Assembly (NCBI RefSeq): GCF_009674565.1
Contig: NZ_WKJL01000001.1
Span: 434,001-498,000 of the forward strand
Length of the DNA stretch: 64,000 bases
Source: Duganella aquatilis
GTDB taxonomy: Bacteria > Pseudomonadota > Gammaproteobacteria > Burkholderiales > Burkholderiaceae_D
Reading direction: 5' to 3'
Both the position numbers and the translations under genes were made by a program. Below the pieces are notes generated by a model that was given only the letters and a program-made list of their open reading frames with translations, did not search any database and was not told where the DNA came from. Within the stretch, counting starts at the first letter, position 1, and every line of letters starts with the position of its first letter. Of this stretch, positions 25,513 through 34,311 are shown in pieces.

Positions 25513-25902
25513 ATGACTGAAGCCATGAACCCCGAACTGAGCATTTTCTCGGTCGATACGCTGTTGAAGTACATGGGGAATGACGACAAAGCGCTGGCCA
25601 TCGTTTCCAAGATCGTCCGCGACGCCTGTGCACCGGGCATGGCGCCGTTCGAGCAGGCCGGCGCCGCCCTGCGCGAAGAGCGCTTGACTGACGCCAACAA
25701 GATTTTCCACAGCCTGCGTGGCTCGATCGGCGCGCTGGGCGCCAAGCGGCTGGTGGCCGCCTCGCTGAAGCTGGAAAAAGCCATCACCGAGCGCGAGCTC
25801 GACACCATCCCTGCCCTGTTTACCGCGCTGGAATCCGAATACCAGCTGGTGCTGCGCGACGCTGATGCGTGGCTCAAAGGCAACGCTTTGCCCGGTATCT
25901 AA
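25513..25902 (+). CDS. Hpt (histidine phosphotransfer) domain protein
   Basis: 129 residues forming a single helical Hpt domain. The phospho-accepting motif is IFHSLRGSIGALGAKRL, with His66 in place, preceded by the usual acidic helices and followed by an amphipathic helix. Stand-alone Hpt proteins shuttle phosphoryl groups between hybrid kinases and response regulators. No kinase or receiver gene lies next to it, so its partners are encoded elsewhere. It follows the Anbu gene by 60 bp and might be cotranscribed, although a functional link is not obvious. Confidence 0.85.
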   Translation: MTEAMNPELSIFSVDTLLKYMGNDDKALAIVSKIVRDACAPGMAPFEQAGAALREERLTDANKIFHSLRGSIGALGAKRLVAASLKLEKAITERELDTIPALFTALESEYQLVLRDADAWLKGNALPGI

Positions 25903-26267
25903 GCACCGCTATCGTTCACGATTTATGAATTCCGGGTTATGCTGCACTGCACAGCAGATCCCTGCTCGGCTGTAACATTTTAGCCATTAACGAATGGTTA
26001 CAATTGTTACCCGTGTTTGCCATGTGCAGCCAAGTTGCGCAAATTCTTCATGATAAGATCGCCAGCACTTGCACTTCAGATGCTTGCAGAAATCGGAATA
26101 CTGAACGTGCGCCGTGATTTACAACAACTTTGTAGAATCTGGATAAGATTTATTTCATTCTGCAAGTTATTGCGTAAGAGACAATTTACTCAAACGCAAG
26201 TATAATGGTGCGGCGCACCGAGTTTCTCTCGGCACGCACGCGATAGCTTTAAACAAGGGTCTAATTT
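25903..26267 (+). other. AT-rich intergenic region with no supported gene
   Basis: 365 bp, clearly richer in A+T than its flanks. It holds a likely promoter near its right end and a small CCGAG/CTCGG hairpin at about 26219-26233 in the presumed 5' leader of the next gene. One 62-codon open frame (26017-26205) has no ribosome site and no protein-like pattern. Confidence 0.5.
26178..26206 (+). promoter_or_regulatory. Candidate sigma-70 promoter for the Sel1-type lipoprotein gene
   Basis: A perfect -10 box TATAAT lies at 26201-26206. The best -35 candidate at 17-bp spacing (GAGACA, 26178-26183) is weak. The gene starts about 60 bp downstream. Confidence 0.4.
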
Positions 26268-26693
26268 ATGGAATTATTCAACAAGTCTGGTGTATTGATA
26301 TCTGCAGTGCTGCTGCTGGTAGGCGGCTTGATAGCTTGCCAGGCTCAGGAGGATGCGATTCCATCATCGACTGTGATTGAAGCTGCCGCCATGCAAATCG
26401 GCCCTGCCGGACAGCCCGCCGCCGAACGCCGGCTGCAGGAATGGGCGGACCAGGGTTCGCCGGTCGCCCAGCGCGAACTGGCCCTGCGCTACCTGTCCAA
26501 CCCGGACAAGCGCCATGAAGCCATGCAACTGTTTGAACGCGCCGCCAGCGCCGGCGACGCCCAGGCCGCGGTCGGCCTGGTGGGCATGGCCCACGAAGCC
26601 AGCGCGGCTTCCCCTGGCGGCAATGCCGGCACCGCGCTGAACGCCAGCCGCGTGATCAAGGAAGCGGCCACGGCCAATTACATCGCTCACTAA
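26268..26693 (+). CDS. Small lipoprotein with Sel1-like repeat
   Basis: 141 residues. The N-terminus MELFNKSGVLISAVLLLVGGLIAC is a lipoprotein signal with an LIAC lipobox. The body has one to two Sel1/TPR-like helix pairs (GSPVAQRELALRYL..., EAMQLFERAASAGDAQAAVGLVGMA), a fold used for protein contacts. Function is unknown. It has its own promoter and terminator and appears monocistronic. Relatives of this kind are usually annotated as hypothetical or SEL1-repeat proteins. Confidence 0.72.
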   Translation: MELFNKSGVLISAVLLLVGGLIACQAQEDAIPSSTVIEAAAMQIGPAGQPAAERRLQEWADQGSPVAQRELALRYLSNPDKRHEAMQLFERAASAGDAQAAVGLVGMAHEASAASPGGNAGTALNASRVIKEAATANYIAH

Positions 26694-26716
26694 GTTGAGC
26701 GTGGCGTCAGCGACAG

Positions 26717-26750
26717 AGCCGCCCACCTTCCGGTGTTGCGGCTTTTTCTT
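26717..26750 (+). terminator. Rho-independent terminator after the Sel1-type lipoprotein gene
   Basis: AGCCGC (26717-26722) pairs with GCGGCT (26738-26743), with an inner CACC/GGTG stem, followed by TTTTCTTT. Confidence 0.8.
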
Positions 26751-26762
26751 TGGGAGGGATGA

Positions 26763-27674
26763 ATGGACCGCTTGCGAGCGCTGGAAGTCTTTGTCGAAGT
26801 CGTCAAGCGCGACGGCTTTGCCCGCGCCGCCGAGGCGCTCGATACCTCCCCTGCCAATGTCACCCGTTACATCAGCGACCTAGAAGCGCATCTGCAGACC
26901 CGGCTGCTGAACCGCAGCTCGCGCAAGATGTCGCTGACGTCCAGCGGCGAGGCGCTGTTCGAACGCGCCAAATCGATACTCGATGACGTGGCCGAGGCCG
27001 AGGCCATCGTTTCCTCGGCCGCGTTGCAGCCGCATGGCGTGCTGCGCATCAACGCCCCGCTCAGTTTCGGCGTGCTGCACCTGGCGCCGCTGTGGGCCAG
27101 ATTCATGCGGCTGTATCCCGAGGTTCAACTCGATGTGGCGCTGATCGACCGCGTGGTCGATATCGTCGAGGAAGGCTACGACATGGCGGTGCGGATTTCG
27201 CGCGCCGGCTCGGCCTCCAACGTGGCGCGCAAGCTGGCCACCTCGCAAAACGTGCTGTGCGCATCGCCGGAATACATCCAGCGGCGCGGCATGCCGCAAA
27301 CGCCGGCCGAACTGCTGCAGCATGACGGCATCGGCTACAGTTACGCCGCCACCGCCGACGAGTGGCATATGCTGGATGCGGCCGGCCAGCCGCACAGCGT
27401 CAAGATGCCGTGCGTGATGCACACCAATAACGGCGACACCGCGCGCGCCGCCGCGCTTGGCGGCCTGGGCGTCATCTGGCAGCCGACCTTTCTGGTGGGC
27501 GCCGACCTGCGCGCCGGCCGCCTGCAGCGCGTGCTGCCGGACTATCGCATGCCGGACATGGACGTGCTGGCGGTCTACCCCAGCCGTCGCCACCTGAGCG
27601 CCAAGGTGCGGGTGATGATCGATTTCCTGGTCCAGGAGCTGTCCGGCACGCCGCCGTGGGACCGTACCGCCTGA
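26763..27674 (+). CDS. LysR-family transcriptional regulator
   Basis: 303 residues, the normal LTTR length. The N-terminal winged helix-turn-helix is MDRLRALEVFVEVVKRDGFARAAEALDTSPANVTRYISDLEAHLQ in pattern, with the recognition-helix region at about 20-45. The effector-binding domain follows from about 90 (GVLRINAPLSFGVLHLAPL). It belongs to the broad group of LTTRs annotated as DNA-binding regulators near oxidoreductases; the ligand and target are not predictable here. The downstream prkA gene is same-strand, 85 bp away, with no divergent partner upstream. Confidence 0.9.
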   Translation: MDRLRALEVFVEVVKRDGFARAAEALDTSPANVTRYISDLEAHLQTRLLNRSSRKMSLTSSGEALFERAKSILDDVAEAEAIVSSAALQPHGVLRINAPLSFGVLHLAPLWARFMRLYPEVQLDVALIDRVVDIVEEGYDMAVRISRAGSASNVARKLATSQNVLCASPEYIQRRGMPQTPAELLQHDGIGYSYAATADEWHMLDAAGQPHSVKMPCVMHTNNGDTARAAALGGLGVIWQPTFLVGADLRAGRLQRVLPDYRMPDMDVLAVYPSRRHLSAKVRVMIDFLVQELSGTPPWDRTA

Positions 27675-27758
27675 AAGTTCCCTGTTTTCGTTTGAGGCAG
27701 ATCATCTGAGTTGCCGCAGCCAGCGCCGATACTCCAAGCTTGCGGAGGAAAGGCAGCG

Positions 27759-29354
27759 ATGGAAAACGCGGAGCATCAACAATCCCAGGAACAGTTTCGC
27801 GACCAGTTGCGGGCATTTACCCAGCAGCATCGCGCCGGCCACTGGAGCGGCAGCTTTGCCGACTTCATGGAGCACGTGCTGCCGGCCGCGCCGGCGCAGC
27901 TCGCGCGCACTTCGCACCAATACATCTGGGACATGCTGCGCTGGAGCGGCAAGCAGCGCTGCGCACTGTTTGCCGACGAACTGTTCGGCATCGACGACGC
28001 GCTGAATCGCGTAAGCGACTACTTCAAGGCGGCCGCCGCCGGGTCCGAGGTGGGCCGGCGCCTGCTGTTGCTGCTGGGGCCGCCGTCGGGCGGCAAGTCG
28101 ACGCTGGTGATACGCCTCAAACGCGGGCTGGAGGAATACAGCTACACCGAGGCCGGCGCGCTGTACGGCATCGCCGGCTGCCCGGTGCATGAATCGCCGC
28201 TGCACCTGGTGCCACACACCTTGCGCGCCAGGTTCCGCGACAGCTACGGCGTCGATGTCGGCGGCGAGCTGTGTCCGCATTGCCGCGTACGGCTGGAACA
28301 CGAGCTGGGCGGCGACTTCCTGCGCATGCCGGTGGAGCGCATCTTCATTTCGGAGGCTGGCCGCAGCGCCATCGGCACTTACGCGCCACATGATCCGAAT
28401 ACAGCCGACATTGCCGACCTGGTCGGCTCGGTCGACCTGTCGCGCGTGGCGGAATATGGCGACGAAGGCGATCCGCGCGCTTGGTCGTGGTCCGGCACGG
28501 TGTACGCGGCCAGCCGCGGCCTGCTGGAAATGATCGAGATTCTGAAGGTGAAGCGCGAATTCCTCTATCTGCTGCTGACGCTGACGCAGGAGAAAAACGT
28601 CAAGGTCGCGCGCTTTCCGCTGATTTATCTGGATGAAACCATCCTGGCCCATACCAACCTGGCCGAATTCCGCAAGTTTTTGCAGGAAAGCGAGAACGAA
28701 GGCCTGCTCGACCGCATGGTCATCGTGCAAGTGCCGTACACCCTCAACTACCGCGAGGAGGCGCGGATTTATCGCAAGCTGATCCTGTCGGCGCCGGCGT
28801 TCCGCAACGTCCATATGGACCCGCATGTGCTGCACGCGGCGGCCGTGTTCGCCGTCCTCAGCAGGCTGCATGAAGGCGAGGAGCGCGACGTCGATCTCGC
28901 CAAGCGCGTGCGCATCCACGCCGGCGAGGACGTGGACGGCGTGCATCCCAACGAAGCGCTGCGCGTGCGCAACAAGGAAAAGTCGCCGGAGGAAGGCTTG
29001 TCCGGCGTGTCGCCGCGCTTTGTGATCAATGGCCTGTCGCACGCCATCATCCAGTCCGAACGCCACAGCATCAGCACCATGGATCTGCTGCTGGCGCTGA
29101 AGGACGCCATCGAAAACGACGCCCGCATCGAGTCGTCGCGCAAGCGGCGCTGGGTCGATTATCTGGTGTTGACGCGCAAGGAGTTCTACATGCCCAGCGT
29201 GCCCATGCTGAACACCATCACCAGCGCAAACGCCAGCGCCGACATGTACAACTGGCCCGGGTCGGACCGCCACAGCGGCGCGCTGGCGACGGCCGCCGCC
29301 AGCAGTATCGACAGCTCCAGCAACAGCAGCATGAAGGCTATCCTGGACACATAA
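27759..29354 (+). CDS. prkA: PrkA-family AAA serine protein kinase, 3' end lost by rearrangement
   Basis: The first about 476 residues (to about 29,188) read as PrkA: an AAA-type core with P-loop GPPSGGKS, followed by CPVHESPLHLVP, DIADLVGSVDLSRVAEYGDEGDPRAWSWSGT, LLLTLTQEKNVK and LSGVSPRFVINGLSHAI. These kinases act in stress and stationary-phase signalling. Family members run to about 640 residues, but here the match stops after LTRKEFY. The remaining about 55 codons encode a Ser/Ala-rich tail that is antisense to a sugar-transferase fragment. The usual partners (DUF444 and SpoVR genes) are absent. The start at 27759 follows GAGGAAAGG. The product is probably non-functional or altered. Confidence 0.85.
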   Translation: MENAEHQQSQEQFRDQLRAFTQQHRAGHWSGSFADFMEHVLPAAPAQLARTSHQYIWDMLRWSGKQRCALFADELFGIDDALNRVSDYFKAAAAGSEVGRRLLLLLGPPSGGKSTLVIRLKRGLEEYSYTEAGALYGIAGCPVHESPLHLVPHTLRARFRDSYGVDVGGELCPHCRVRLEHELGGDFLRMPVERIFISEAGRSAIGTYAPHDPNTADIADLVGSVDLSRVAEYGDEGDPRAWSWSGTVYAASRGLLEMIEILKVKREFLYLLLTLTQEKNVKVARFPLIYLDETILAHTNLAEFRKFLQESENEGLLDRMVIVQVPYTLNYREEARIYRKLILSAPAFRNVHMDPHVLHAAAVFAVLSRLHEGEERDVDLAKRVRIHAGEDVDGVHPNEALRVRNKEKSPEEGLSGVSPRFVINGLSHAIIQSERHSISTMDLLLALKDAIENDARIESSRKRRWVDYLVLTRKEFYMPSVPMLNTITSANASADMYNWPGSDRHSGALATAAASSIDSSSNSSMKAILDT

Positions 29355-29374
29355 TGATGAAAGATCCTGATCAC
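29186..29374 (-). pseudogene. 5' fragment of a TIGR03013-type (PEP-CTERM/XrtA) sugar transferase
   Basis: On the minus strand a GTG start (29374) with a strong GGGGAGG ribosome site opens a 62-codon frame: VIRIFHHYVSRIAFMLLLLE then LSILLAAAVASAPLW and FALVMVFSMGTLGM. This is the N-terminal membrane region of the undecaprenyl-phosphate sugar phosphotransferase family linked to PEP-CTERM/XrtA exopolysaccharide loci, which are normally about 460 residues. The frame ends at a TAG exactly where prkA sequence begins on the other strand. The gene has lost most of its length, so this is a remnant. Confidence 0.7.
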
Positions 29375-29988
29375 AATAGCCTCCCCGGCGCCTTCCAAGA
29401 CGGAACTATCATGATGCAGACCAGATAACGCGGCCGTTTTGAGCGCCCACAATCGCGATGCAATCGCCGACGTCAAAATGGCCATTTATGACGCGGTTAT
29501 GACAAATAGTCTATAGTCAAAAATAGGACTTACGGACCTTGCCAGGCCTCCGCAGACCGCATAAACACTGGGATGATTGAAACTTTGATGGTCTAGAGAA
29601 GTCTGGTGTAGCCCGGTTTTTCGCCCAAATTTCGCCCACGTTTTGACGGTTCGCGCACCAGCAAAACCCGCCATCAAGACTTTAGGCGATGCCCCATCTC
29701 AGCGTGCGCTCCTCGCGCTTCGCCCCCTCCTCGATGTCGATCTCGACCAGTCTCACCACAGATGTAAAAGTTTGATTTTTCATCATAGCAATAAAATAAA
29801 CAATCCCATATCTCAATTGAATGTCATATTACGTAAATATTTCATATGACAATTTAGCATTATTTCTTTAAAATAATGGATTGCAAAATTAGTTATACCT
29901 AAACCGTTACAGAATCGTGCGCTGCCATTGCTTCTCCGATGTGATGCGCCCTTGGCACAGATAGGTGCTGAACCAATTGGAGAATGAT
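29375..29988. other. Non-coding region right of the rearrangement, AT-rich toward its right end
   Basis: About 614 bp. The left part would be the upstream region of the truncated sugar transferase. The right part (about 29,760-29,960) is strongly AT-rich and probably holds the promoter of the large Ig-like/RTX gene. A 63-codon minus-strand frame (29486-29677) has no ribosome site or family pattern. No tRNA or clear attachment-site repeat is visible. Confidence 0.5.
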
Positions 29989-32900
29989 ATGACTGTAAGT
30001 ACCGTCTCTACCGGCATCACTTTTAACGATGATTCTGGCTACAGCAGCACCGACCTGGTGACCAATGATCCGATCCAGGTAATACACGGTACGCTCGACG
30101 CGCCGTTGGCTGCTGGCGAGTTCGTCGAGGTATCGCTCAACCAAGGCGTGGACTGGGTTACGGCCACTGCCGACGGTCCGGCTAGTTGGTCTCTGGGGGC
30201 GCTGGTACTAAGCGGCAGCGGCACGGTGTCAGTGCGCGTGACCGACGCCGTCGGCAACCACGGTGCCGTCAGTGCCAGCGCCTACACCATCGACCAGGCG
30301 GCGCCACATGTATCGATCAGCGCCAGCAGCACCACGCTCAAGGGCGGCGACAGCAGCACTGTGACCTTCACCTTCAGCGAGGTACCGTATGACTTCCAAG
30401 CGGCCGACCTAGTGGTGACGGGCGGTAGCATCAGCACCTTGGTCGTGAACGCCAGTGATCCGAGCATCTACACCGCCGTGTTCACGCCAACGCTGAACTA
30501 CAGTGGTCCGGCAAGCGTGTCCGTGCAAGCGGGATCTTACATCGACCTGGCTGGCAACATCGGCGCCGGCGCCAGCGGACCAGCGCTCAGCGTTGACACT
30601 CAGGCCCCGACGATGGCAATTACCAGCAGCGCCGCCTCGCTCAAGAGCGGTGAGACGGCCCTGATCACCTTCACCTTCAGCGAGGTTCCGGTCAACTTCG
30701 CCGCCGAGGACATCAGCGCCACTATTGGAGCGCTGAGCGGCTTTGCCGCCACCGCCAATCCGCTGGTGTACACCGCCTTGTTCACGCCCACCGCCTACAC
30801 CGCCACCGGCAACGCCGTAATCAGCGTCGCCAACAATGTCTACAGCGATGCCGCCGGCAACAGCGGCATCGGCGCCAGTTCGGCGCCGATCATGATTGAT
30901 ACCCTGGCGCCGATGGCGGCCGCGATCGGCATCCCGCACTTTTCCCAAGACACCGGTTCTAGTGGGACCGACCTGATCACCAGCGTGGCCAGCCAGACCG
31001 TCAGCGGTATGCTTTCGGCTCCGCTGGGTGCCGGCGAGTCGGTGCAGGTCTCGTTTGACAACGGCGGCACTTGGGATACGGCCTCTGCCAGCAGCAACAG
31101 CTGGAGCCTGGGACATACACTGACTGGCAGCGGAGTGCTACAGGTGCGCGTGATCGATACTGCCGGCAACTACAGCACGCCTACCATCACGCCATATGCG
31201 TTCGACCAGAGCCCGCCGACGGTGACCATCAGCAGCAATGTGCCGACGGCCAATGGCGTCGAGCCGGCCATCATCTCGTTCACTTTTTCCGAGGCACCTG
31301 TAGGCTTCAGTGGCAGCGACATCTTCGCCGCCGGCGGCCAGATGGGCGCGCTGACCCCGACCAGCAATCCGCTGGTCTATACCGCCACCTTCACGCCGAC
31401 CAGCGGCGTGGCGTCCGGCAGCGCCACCATCGCGGTCAGCGGCGTCTATACCGACGTCGCCGGCAACGTCGGCGGCGCCGCTGCCATTCCGTCGCTGCAG
31501 ATCGACACCGTGGCGCCGACCGCCATCGCCGGCGGCGTCTCATTTTTGACCGATAGCGGCACCCCGAACGACCTCATCACCAACGAGCCGCGGCAAACGC
31601 TGGCCGGTAATCTGAGTGCGCCGCTTGTGGCCGGCGATGTGGTGCAACTCTCTCTGGATAACGGTGTGAGCTGGCAGAACATAACAACTAGCGTGGGAGA
31701 CACCAGCTGGAGCGTCACCGAAACGCTCAGCGGTAGTAGTCACGTAGTGGTTCGAGTGATAGACGCCGCCGGCAACTTCAGCACTGAGTTCTCGGCACCG
31801 TATACTATCGACGCCACCGCGCCCACGGTCGGGATTAGCAGCAGCGCGTCGTCGGTCAGCTTTGGCGGTACCGCCACCATCACACTAACGCTAAGCGATC
31901 CGGGCGTTCTGGTGCAGGGTGACGTCGTGGTCACCGGTGGCACGATAACCGGTTTTACTGGCAGCGGCACCACCTATACAGTGACAGTCACGCCGCCGGC
32001 CAACAGTACCACGCCGATTACGGTTAATGTCAGCGGCGGCCTCTTCACCGATGCTGCGGGCAACGCGAGCCAGGCCTCAGTGCCATTTGTGCTTACGGTC
32101 AACACAACTCCACCACCACCACCGGCGCCTGTTGATCAGGTTCTGCATGGCTCGGTCGGCGACGACACGCTAAATGGTGGCGCCGGCAATGACACGATCA
32201 TCGGCGGTGGTGGGAACGATAAGCTCGCAGGTGACGCTGGCGACGATGTACTGATTGGTGGAAGCAGCGATATCGGCAACTGGATTTTCTATATAACGGC
32301 AGATGGCAAGCTGGCGGCGTCCCATAGCACATCGACCACAGGCCAGACGCTGGGACTGGCGGACCTGAACCTGAAGATAGCCGAGCTGGCATTCCTCAAC
32401 GCCCCCGCGAACAAACTGGCGGACCTGACACTGCTGTACTCAGCAGCGTTTGGTCGCATGGGTGACCTGGCGGGCGTCAACCACCTATTGGCAAGCGGCG
32501 CCTCAATGGAGCAGATCGCACAAGGTTTCACGGTGTCGGCGGAATGGGCGGCAGCCGGATGGAATGCGTTATCTGACATCGCATACGTGCAGAAACTTTA
32601 CCAGCAAGTGCTTGGCCGAGCCGGTGACGCTGCTGAACTGAAGTTCTGGGCCGATCAACTGTCCAGCGACGGTGCTGCACATTCGCGCGCCTACGTATTG
32701 CTCGCATTTGCCACCTCCACCGAACATCGCACCTTGGGTGCAGATGGCGCCGCCGGCGTGGCAGTCACACTTAATCAGGAAAGCGGGTGGATTGCTGGTA
32801 GCGGCAACGACCGCCTGGAAGGCGGCGCCGGCTCCGACCTATTGGTCGGCGGCGACGGCATCGACACGGTGGTCTACAGCGGTGCGGAAAAAGACTACAG

Positions 32901-33381
32901 CCTCGCGCTGAGCAAGGCCGGCGACGTCATGATCGCCGAGCCGGAAGGCAGCATGGACACCATCCGCCAGATCGAGCTGGGCGAATTCAACGGCGTCACA
33001 CGCGACCTCAGCTTCACCCAGGCCGGCGCCGACAAGCTGCAGGAACTGGGCATGTTGTACCACCTGACGCTGGGCCGCGCGGGCGATCTACCAGGTTTTG
33101 TCTTCTGGCTGAACAGTGGCCTGCAGAATGCTGCGCTGGGCGCCGGCTTCATCGAGTCGGTAGAATTCGGCGCCCGCTTCGGCAGCCTGGACAACAACGC
33201 CTTCGTCAACCTGCTGTACCACAACGCCGGCCAGCAGGCCGACAGCGCCACGCTGGCCAAGTGGGACACATACCTGGACACGCATAGCCGCGCCGAGCTG
33301 ACGATGGCGCTGGCGCACGACGTGACGCTGGTGGGCAGCCAGTTCGGCGCCAACGGTATGAGCCTGATCGGCAGCTTGTAA
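29989..33381 (+). CDS. Large secreted Ig-like / RTX / DUF4214 protein
   Basis: 1130 residues. The N-terminal about 710 residues are tandem Ig-like modules of two alternating types, one with (S)TDLVTNDP-like openings (about 30,000, 30,960, 31,560) and one with TFTFSEVP-like strands (about 30,365, 30,665, 31,270, 31,885). Then come RTX glycine/aspartate nonapeptides (about residues 721-760), two DUF4214 regions (about 800-890 and 1015-1120), and a second short RTX-like patch (GNDRLEGGAGSDLLVGGDG). There is no N-terminal signal peptide, and RTX repeats with C-terminal domains point to type I secretion. The start at 29989 has TTGGAGA just before it. A surface adhesin or matrix role is likely; no transporter genes are adjacent. 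Confidence 0.85.
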   Translation: MTVSTVSTGITFNDDSGYSSTDLVTNDPIQVIHGTLDAPLAAGEFVEVSLNQGVDWVTATADGPASWSLGALVLSGSGTVSVRVTDAVGNHGAVSASAYTIDQAAPHVSISASSTTLKGGDSSTVTFTFSEVPYDFQAADLVVTGGSISTLVVNASDPSIYTAVFTPTLNYSGPASVSVQAGSYIDLAGNIGAGASGPALSVDTQAPTMAITSSAASLKSGETALITFTFSEVPVNFAAEDISATIGALSGFAATANPLVYTALFTPTAYTATGNAVISVANNVYSDAAGNSGIGASSAPIMIDTLAPMAAAIGIPHFSQDTGSSGTDLITSVASQTVSGMLSAPLGAGESVQVSFDNGGTWDTASASSNSWSLGHTLTGSGVLQVRVIDTAGNYSTPTITPYAFDQSPPTVTISSNVPTANGVEPAIISFTFSEAPVGFSGSDIFAAGGQMGALTPTSNPLVYTATFTPTSGVASGSATIAVSGVYTDVAGNVGGAAAIPSLQIDTVAPTAIAGGVSFLTDSGTPNDLITNEPRQTLAGNLSAPLVAGDVVQLSLDNGVSWQNITTSVGDTSWSVTETLSGSSHVVVRVIDAAGNFSTEFSAPYTIDATAPTVGISSSASSVSFGGTATITLTLSDPGVLVQGDVVVTGGTITGFTGSGTTYTVTVTPPANSTTPITVNVSGGLFTDAAGNASQASVPFVLTVNTTPPPPPAPVDQVLHGSVGDDTLNGGAGNDTIIGGGGNDKLAGDAGDDVLIGGSSDIGNWIFYITADGKLAASHSTSTTGQTLGLADLNLKIAELAFLNAPANKLADLTLLYSAAFGRMGDLAGVNHLLASGASMEQIAQGFTVSAEWAAAGWNALSDIAYVQKLYQQVLGRAGDAAELKFWADQLSSDGAAHSRAYVLLAFATSTEHRTLGADGAAGVAVTLNQESGWIAGSGNDRLEGGAGSDLLVGGDGIDTVVYSGAEKDYSLALSKAGDVMIAEPEGSMDTIRQIELGEFNGVTRDLSFTQAGADKLQELGMLYHLTLGRAGDLPGFVFWLNSGLQNAALGAGFIESVEFGARFGSLDNNAFVNLLYHNAGQQADSATLAKWDTYLDTHSRAELTMALAHDVTLVGSQFGANGMSLIGSL
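32151..32270 (+). repeat. RTX calcium-binding nonapeptide repeats
   Basis: Four to five consecutive GGxGxDxLx-type units (GSVGDDTLN, GGAGNDTII, GGGGNDKLA, GDAGDDVLI) within the Ig-like protein. Such repeats bind calcium after export and drive folding outside the cell. Confidence 0.85.
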
Positions 33382-33665
33382 TTTTGAAGGGGATGCTAGT
33401 ATTGTCCAAGACCAAGTGCGACGCGGCGCCGCCCGACCGAAGCCAATATGCAGATGCGCACATGGGAATTTCCTGTGCCGCCGCGGGCCAAAAAACCAGA
33501 GCTGCCGGTGCAGACGCCGGTGGCAGATGCCCAGATGGGATTGCTATGAGTGAGAATTTGAACAGCTGTCGCTTACGCGTCGCTTCCTCAACTTGAACTT
33601 GATTGCTGTCCGCAAACAAATCGTTTTACAGACAGCAACATTGGATTACTTAATCACCTACTTAC
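33382..33665. other. Intergenic region with no supported gene
   Basis: 284 bp between two convergent genes. Short open frames here (for example 33384-33596) lack ribosome sites and protein-like composition. No strong terminator hairpin was found. Confidence 0.4.
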
Positions 33666-33920
33666 TTAGCAGTCCAGATAGGGATCCCAGATGCAAGGAG
33701 GGAAGCCACAGGAGTAGGTTTGAATTTCATAGTAATCGGTGTGCGTGTTACCTATGTAGTTGGTCTTGCCGGTACACGTTTGCTCGGAATAGCCGACCTG
33801 AATATGATTCTCATCATAGTAGCGAATGATCTCGCCCTCAGCCGGTGCCGTGTAAGCAGCAGAAGCATAAAATGCAGCGACCAGACTAATACCAGCGCAA
33901 ACTCCCTTGATTAACTTCAT
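33666..33920 (-). CDS. Small secreted DUF6289-like protein
   Basis: 84 residues with a signal peptide (MKLIKGVCAGISLVAAFYASAAYTA). The mature part is short and rich in Tyr, Cys and Gly: EGEIIRYYDENHIQVGYSEQTC then a second cysteine region SCGFPPCIWDPYLDC. The opening GEI(I/V)RYYD pattern with several cysteines is what I associate with the DUF6289 family, small exported proteins of unknown role that often come in multiple genomic copies. The start is fixed by AAGGAG upstream, and a candidate promoter lies about 60 bp before it. It sits between the Ig-like gene and the prophage lysis genes, so it could be chromosomal or a prophage-end cargo gene. Confidence 0.72.
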   Translation of the reverse strand: MKLIKGVCAGISLVAAFYASAAYTAPAEGEIIRYYDENHIQVGYSEQTCTGKTNYIGNTHTDYYEIQTYSCGFPPCIWDPYLDC

Positions 33921-33980
33921 CGCACAACTCCTTAAATGTATTTAAAAAGGAACGAATCAATCCTCACAGTGAGGCATCCC

Positions 33981-34010
33981 ATTTTAAAACCAAAATTATT
34001 TAATTTGCAA
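33981..34010 (-). promoter_or_regulatory. Candidate promoter for the DUF6289-like gene
   Basis: On the minus strand TTGCAA (34005-34010) and TAAAAT (33981-33986) are separated by 18 bp in very AT-rich DNA. A palindrome CCTCAC-A-GTGAGG lies just downstream (about 33962-33974), at the expected transcript start, and may be an operator. Confidence 0.4.
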
Positions 34011-34041
34011 TTCATTTTTGACATTTGATATATTTTAATAA

Positions 34042-34311
34042 CTAAGCGCAGCCCGCAAGAATCGCTTCGAGTTCACCGGTGTATTTACGATAGCGCGCCC
34101 AATCGCGCACCAAGGCCAGGATCTTGTCGCCATCGCTGGCCCTCGCCGGCAATTGGTCGAACTCGTACACCGGGCGCGCCGGCGCGGCCTTCACGCACGG
34201 CACCGCCACCGGCACTTGGACGGTTTGCGTGGTCGACGGCGGCATCGATGGGCAGCCGGTCAACAGCACCAACGCGGCCACCCCCGCCAATGTTGTCAGG
34301 TTGACGATCAT
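34042..34311 (-). CDS. Outer-membrane spanin lipoprotein (Rz1-like)
   Basis: 89 residues starting MIVNLTTLAGVAALVLLTGC, a lipoprotein signal with LTGC lipobox, then a proline-rich stretch (PSMPPSTTQ..VPVAVP) typical of o-spanins. It overlaps the stop of the preceding Rz-like gene by ATGA. Together the two bridge the inner and outer membranes and disrupt the outer membrane at the end of lysis. The C-terminal half (SDGDKILALVRDWARYRKYTGELEAI) is helical. The start was chosen at 34311 because the longer upstream frame lies within the i-spanin gene. Confidence 0.85.
   Translation of the reverse strand: MIVNLTTLAGVAALVLLTGCPSMPPSTTQTVQVPVAVPCVKAAPARPVYEFDQLPARASDGDKILALVRDWARYRKYTGELEAILAGCA

Noticed and set aside
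26017..26205. A 62-codon plus-strand frame in the AT-rich gap before the Sel1-type lipoprotein
   Set aside because: No ribosome site and it overlaps the likely promoter region.
29486..29677. A 63-codon minus-strand frame that could be an integrase remnant near a prophage edge
   Set aside because: No integrase motif, no ribosome site, and no repeat that would mark an attachment site.
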